From assembly GCA_003165095.1 (NCBI GenBank), contig PLSH01000083.1:1-17636 (forward strand): DNA of 17,636 nucleotides, given 5' to 3'. The notes beneath the pieces were generated by a model. It was not told the origin of the DNA. It saw nothing but the letters and a program-made list of their open reading frames with translations, and made no database searches. Below, piece by piece: positions 15,389 through 17,636 of the stretch. Each line of letters opens with the position of its first letter. The first letter of the stretch is position 1. Source of the stretch: Acidobacteriaceae bacterium (GTDB taxonomy: Bacteria; Acidobacteriota; Terriglobia; Terriglobales; Acidobacteriaceae). The position numbers and the translations under genes are program-made.

Positions 15389-16609
15389 ATGTGTCCCTGG
15401 AATGGGCGATGGATGGAAGCTTTGTTGACTGCCTCTCTTCTGTCGCTGGCGGCGTGCGGAGGAATTGTGGATCAGACGCCGCTGGATTCTCTTGCTGCCG
15501 GTTCGACGATATGGGTTCAACCGGGAACGGCGACCGTGGAGTTGGAAGCCGTCCCGGGGATCGCAACCGGAACGCTTGGAGGTGGAGTGCCGGCGCTGGC
15601 CTGGCGCGTGAGCGGAGTTTCCGGTGAACGCCCGGCATTCGAGAGGGAATCGAAGGATGGCAGCGGGACAATCTTTGCCGCGGCCGCGATGGTGACCGGT
15701 ACCGTCAAGCCGGGCAGCGTGCTCGGCACTTATGAGGTGGGTGCTAATCCTGAAGAGGTGGCGATCGATGCGAACGGACATGTCTGGGTAACGAACTGGG
15801 GATCCGCTAACATAACGGAACTGTCTCGGACGGGGAGGGTTCTTGGCACCTACGCCGCAGGCATCCGGCCGGAGGGGATTGCGGTTGATAAGGCCGGAAA
15901 CATATGGGTAGTGAAAAACGGCTCGGGAACCATCATGAAGTATTCGTCGACCGGGCTTCTTCTGGACACTTTCCGCGCGGGGCTGAAGCCTCATAACATG
16001 GCGATCGATTGCAGCGGAGACTTGTGGGTCACCGATGACGGAGCGAACACTGTGATGAAGTACTCAGCGGCCGGCGGGCTGTTGGGCGCCTTCAAGGCCG
16101 GAAACAACCCTCATGGAATCGCCGTGGACGCCGGCGGCAATGTCTGGGTGGTGAATAACGGATCGGACAATTTAATGAAGCTTTCTTCGGCCGGGACGCT
16201 GCTGGGGGTCTACAAGGCGGGTCCAGACCCGATCTCCATCGCCATCGATCGAGCCGGAGACGCGTGGCTAACGAACACCGTCAACGACGGGACCAGCTAC
16301 GCAGCCGGCACGGTAACCGAGTTACCGCCCAGCGGCGTGAACATGGGCACGTTTCCGGCCGGCGGGAACGCCTGGGGAATTGCAATCGATGCGAGCGGGA
16401 ACCTGTGGGTGGTGAATGGGCTGACGAATCCCGGCGTGCTGGCCCCGGGAACCGTGACTGAGCTATCGCCCGCCGGGGCGATTCTATGTGCGTACGAAGC
16501 GGGAATAGATGCACTCGGCATCGCCATTGATGGACGCGGAGACGTGTGGATAACAGACTCCGGAGCGTCCACGGTGACTGTGGTTTCGAGCGGCTCAGCG
16601 GCGATTTAA
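15389..16609 (+). CDS. NHL-repeat beta-propeller lipoprotein
   Basis: A 406-residue secreted protein. The N-terminus has a signal peptide with a lipobox (SLAAC, Cys23), so it is likely lipid-anchored; ATG 15413 (MEALLTAS) is an alternative start giving a very short signal. Residues 30-110 form a less conserved domain. From about residue 113 seven repeats of 40-47 residues follow, each like G-YxAGxxPxGIAIDxxGNVWVxNxGS-TVxxLSxxGxxL. This is the NHL/SMP-30/Vgb-like six- or seven-bladed propeller. Repeats 5 and 6 carry longer loops. Such propellers usually bind proteins or glycans, and many lack enzyme activity; no Vgb-type catalytic His was identified. It is transcribed away from the polysaccharide locus and is not obviously part of it. 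No good ribosome site is visible. Confidence 0.8.
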   Translation: MCPWNGRWMEALLTASLLSLAACGGIVDQTPLDSLAAGSTIWVQPGTATVELEAVPGIATGTLGGGVPALAWRVSGVSGERPAFERESKDGSGTIFAAAAMVTGTVKPGSVLGTYEVGANPEEVAIDANGHVWVTNWGSANITELSRTGRVLGTYAAGIRPEGIAVDKAGNIWVVKNGSGTIMKYSSTGLLLDTFRAGLKPHNMAIDCSGDLWVTDDGANTVMKYSAAGGLLGAFKAGNNPHGIAVDAGGNVWVVNNGSDNLMKLSSAGTLLGVYKAGPDPISIAIDRAGDAWLTNTVNDGTSYAAGTVTELPPSGVNMGTFPAGGNAWGIAIDASGNLWVVNGLTNPGVLAPGTVTELSPAGAILCAYEAGIDALGIAIDGRGDVWITDSGASTVTVVSSGSAAI

Positions 16610-16632
16610 GGGCAGAACGTAGTCCCGTTTAA

Positions 16633-16672
16633 CGGAATGCACGTATTCCGGTTTCGATGTACTGGAAACCGG
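16633..16672. repeat. Two overlapping hairpins after the lipoprotein gene
   Basis: CGGAAT (16633-16638) pairs with ATTCCG (16645-16650), and CCGGTTTC (16648-16655) pairs with GAAACCGG (16665-16672). The two hairpins share CCG at 16648-16650, so only one can form fully. The element starts 24 bases after the lipoprotein stop and may act as its terminator, but no T tract follows. Confidence 0.45.
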
Positions 16673-16751
16673 GCTGTGATGGGAAGCGATCATTGGACCG
16701 GGAGCCGGATCCGGTCCTCTTCTCGATTGGCAAACTGCGATTAAGAGAAAA

Positions 16752-16796
16752 TGGAGGCGCGGGCCGGGATCGAACCGGCGCATAAAGGTTTTGCAG
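16752..16796 (-). pseudogene. 3' half of a tRNA-Cys(GCA) gene, possible attachment-site remnant
   Basis: On the minus strand the last 45 nt of a tRNA are intact: anticodon loop CTGCAAA (16796-16790, anticodon GCA), anticodon 3' stem ACCTT (16789-16785), T arm GCCGG-TTCGATC-CCGGC (16779-16763), acceptor 3' strand CCGCGCC (16762-16756), U73 and encoded CCA (16754-16752). GCA anticodon plus U73 is characteristic of bacterial tRNA-Cys. The 5' half is absent: the five bases before the loop do not pair with ACCTT, and no GGCGCGG acceptor strand exists at tRNA distance. Sharp loss at the anticodon loop is typical of att sites used by tyrosine integrases. Confidence 0.78.
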
Positions 16797-16797
16797 T

Positions 16798-17252
16798 TAC
16801 GGATTTGAAGCTAGGTTGTTCAATTTACTAAACGATCTCGTTGGCAATGAGCGCCTCTTGGGGGGCAGATTCGGTGGATTTTGTTAGCCCCTATGCAACT
16901 CCCTGTCGAAACATGAGAGCAAAGGTCGGTCACCGCACTTGGGCGCGCTCTCCCGTAACTATGGGCCTTGAATCGGCTCTTTTTGTAAAAGCGTGTGTGA
17001 AGAATGTCATGGCTAGGCGCGACGGCTCAGCATGCGGCCAACGGTTTCGAGTTCGAATGAAGTGTTCATCAACTCGGTAATCACCAAGTAGCCCTTTCCG
17101 GTTAGCCGGTCATTCGCTCGCAACAGCCTAGAACTCGGAAAACCCGCGAAAGCCGACTCCTCCCATGGAACAAATCCAGTTCCTTCTCATGCCGTCTGGC
17201 CAGGGCGAGTTGCACGCTCTGCTGAGAATTGCCCAGGAATGATCAGGCTCCG
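16798..17252. other. Gene-poor stretch, possible mobile-element remnant
   Basis: About 450 bases with no convincing gene and a less GC-rich, patchy composition compared with the polysaccharide locus. If the tRNA-Cys half is an attR-like site, this side would be the former element and 16751 and below the host side. A short minus-strand tail (SAPQEALIANEIV, ending at a TAG near 16827) could be the end of a lost gene. No integrase, transposase or terminal repeat was seen. Confidence 0.35.
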
Positions 17253-17636
17253 TCATCGCAGATGGGTGTATTCCAGCCGCGCTTGCTCTAGCACCGGCAC
17301 GTCCGTGTCAGCATCTTTCCAAAGCGCAAAGAACTTCTCATATTCGCCGCGGCTTTCGGCTGATTTATTCTCCATCGCGTAGGCTCGCGCCAGGCCCAGA
17401 TGCGCCAGAGTAGTGCGCGGAAGGGCTGGGTCCTCAAGCCCGGGGTTGGCAATCAGTTTTTTGTACTCTACCTCAGCCTTGTCGCCCTGACCGGCGGCGA
17501 GATAGGCTTGACCACGCACCTCAATCACCTCGCAGCGCACCAGATCGTATGGGGTGGCCTGCGGCAACGCGGCGATCGCGCCCGCCGAGTCATGATGATT
17601 CAATGCCAGCAGCGCCTTGAGCTCGGGAAACAGGAG
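17253..17636 (-). CDS. C-terminal TPR region of a large protein (Ser/Thr-kinase-associated type), 5' part outside window
   Basis: An open minus-strand frame enters from beyond the window and ends at 17253, giving 127 visible residues and a C-terminus. The sequence has TPR-like helical pairs: VRGQAYLAAGQGDKAEVEYKKLI, then TLAHLGLARAYAMENKSAESRGEYEKFFALWKDAD, ending VLEQARLEYTHLR. This tail (AHLGLARAYA... FLALWKDAD... ILKQAKAEYxxL) is what I know from the many acidobacterial TPR proteins fused to PknB-like Ser/Thr kinases or winged-helix domains. The kinase domain itself is not visible, so the fusion is inferred. A TTG at 17603 is not a plausible start because coding continues to the window edge. 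The protein is unrelated to the polysaccharide genes. Confidence 0.78.
   Translation of the reverse strand, partial: LLFPELKALLALNHHDSAGAIAALPQATPYDLVRCEVIEVRGQAYLAAGQGDKAEVEYKKLIANPGLEDPALPRTTLAHLGLARAYAMENKSAESRGEYEKFFALWKDADTDVPVLEQARLEYTHLR

Noticed and set aside
15116..15994. 292-residue minus-strand open frame opposite the lipoprotein gene
   Set aside because: Arg/Pro/His-rich composition without motifs, opposite a repeat protein with a clear fold; a shadow frame typical of GC-rich DNA.
16800..16860. Possible tRNA-Sec or intron-containing tRNA-Cys from TTCAAA and GGCGC strings upstream of the tRNA fragment
   Set aside because: No pairing anticodon stem, no D arm and no matching acceptor strand; U73 and the GCA loop fit Cys, not Sec.
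17165..17242. Small + strand ORF of 25 residues (MEQIQFLLMPSGQGELH...)
   Set aside because: The residue composition looks protein-like, but the preceding bases are pyrimidine-rich with no ribosome site and no context supports it.
16620..17252. CRISPR array or insertion-sequence ends
   Set aside because: No regularly spaced direct repeats and no terminal inverted repeats with a transposase were found here or elsewhere in the window.

Overview
The window is GC-rich bacterial chromosome. It is dominated by one long minus-strand block for exopolysaccharide/capsule synthesis (about 14.8 kb down to 1.2 kb), flanked by unrelated genes. The style (a NusG/UpxY-like antiterminator opening the locus, SLBB export protein, Wzz-like protein, a large FlaA1/CapD-type epimerase, an NHL-propeller lipoprotein, the C-terminal end of a TPR protein of the kind fused to Ser/Thr kinases) suggests Acidobacteriota (Solibacter/Koribacter-like). 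That assignment comes from pattern recognition, not from a marker gene.

Layout: (1) 1-402, the end of an unrecognised + strand gene, closed by a perfect bidirectional hairpin terminator. (2) 565-1205, a vapBC-type toxin-antitoxin pair on the minus strand with its own clear promoter and a palindromic operator. (3) 14.8 kb to 1.2 kb, minus strand, in transcription order: structured leader, NusG-like antiterminator, TetR regulator, SLBB export protein, Wzz remnant, GT2 glycosyltransferase, Wzy-like remnant, glycosyltransferase C-terminal remnant, GNAT acyltransferase, phosphoglycosyl transferase remnant, DegT aminotransferase, epimerase/dehydratase, class V aminotransferase, CTP-type nucleotidyltransferase, Wzx-type flippase, CDP-alcohol phosphotransferase. 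(4) 15389-16609, a + strand, divergently oriented NHL-repeat lipoprotein. (5) 16610-17252, no gene, but with overlapping hairpins and the 3' half of a tRNA-Cys gene, which looks like an integration (att) remnant. (6) 17253 to the window end, the C-terminus of a TPR protein.

The main result is that the polysaccharide locus is heavily broken when read gene by gene. The class V aminotransferase has an in-frame TAA at codon 44. The CDP-alcohol phosphotransferase is frameshifted in a six-base homopolymer. The export protein lacks one base. The DegT aminotransferase has a premature TGA near its end and Asp-to-Asn in its PLP-binding motif. At three places the front of one gene runs directly into the back of another (export protein/Wzz, Wzy/glycosyltransferase, phosphoglycosyl transferase/DegT), as expected for internal deletions. 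The antiterminator, TetR, GT2, GNAT, epimerase, nucleotidyltransferase and flippase are intact. Either the locus is decaying or the assembly is poor in this region; sequence alone cannot decide.

The last part of the block (class V aminotransferase, a nucleotidyltransferase overlapping it by 4 nt, a flippase and a CDP-alcohol phosphotransferase) reads as a pathway that makes an amino-alcohol or aminophosphonate head group, activates it with CTP and transfers it to a lipid or glycan. Its substrate is unknown. Two of its three enzymes are broken as read here.
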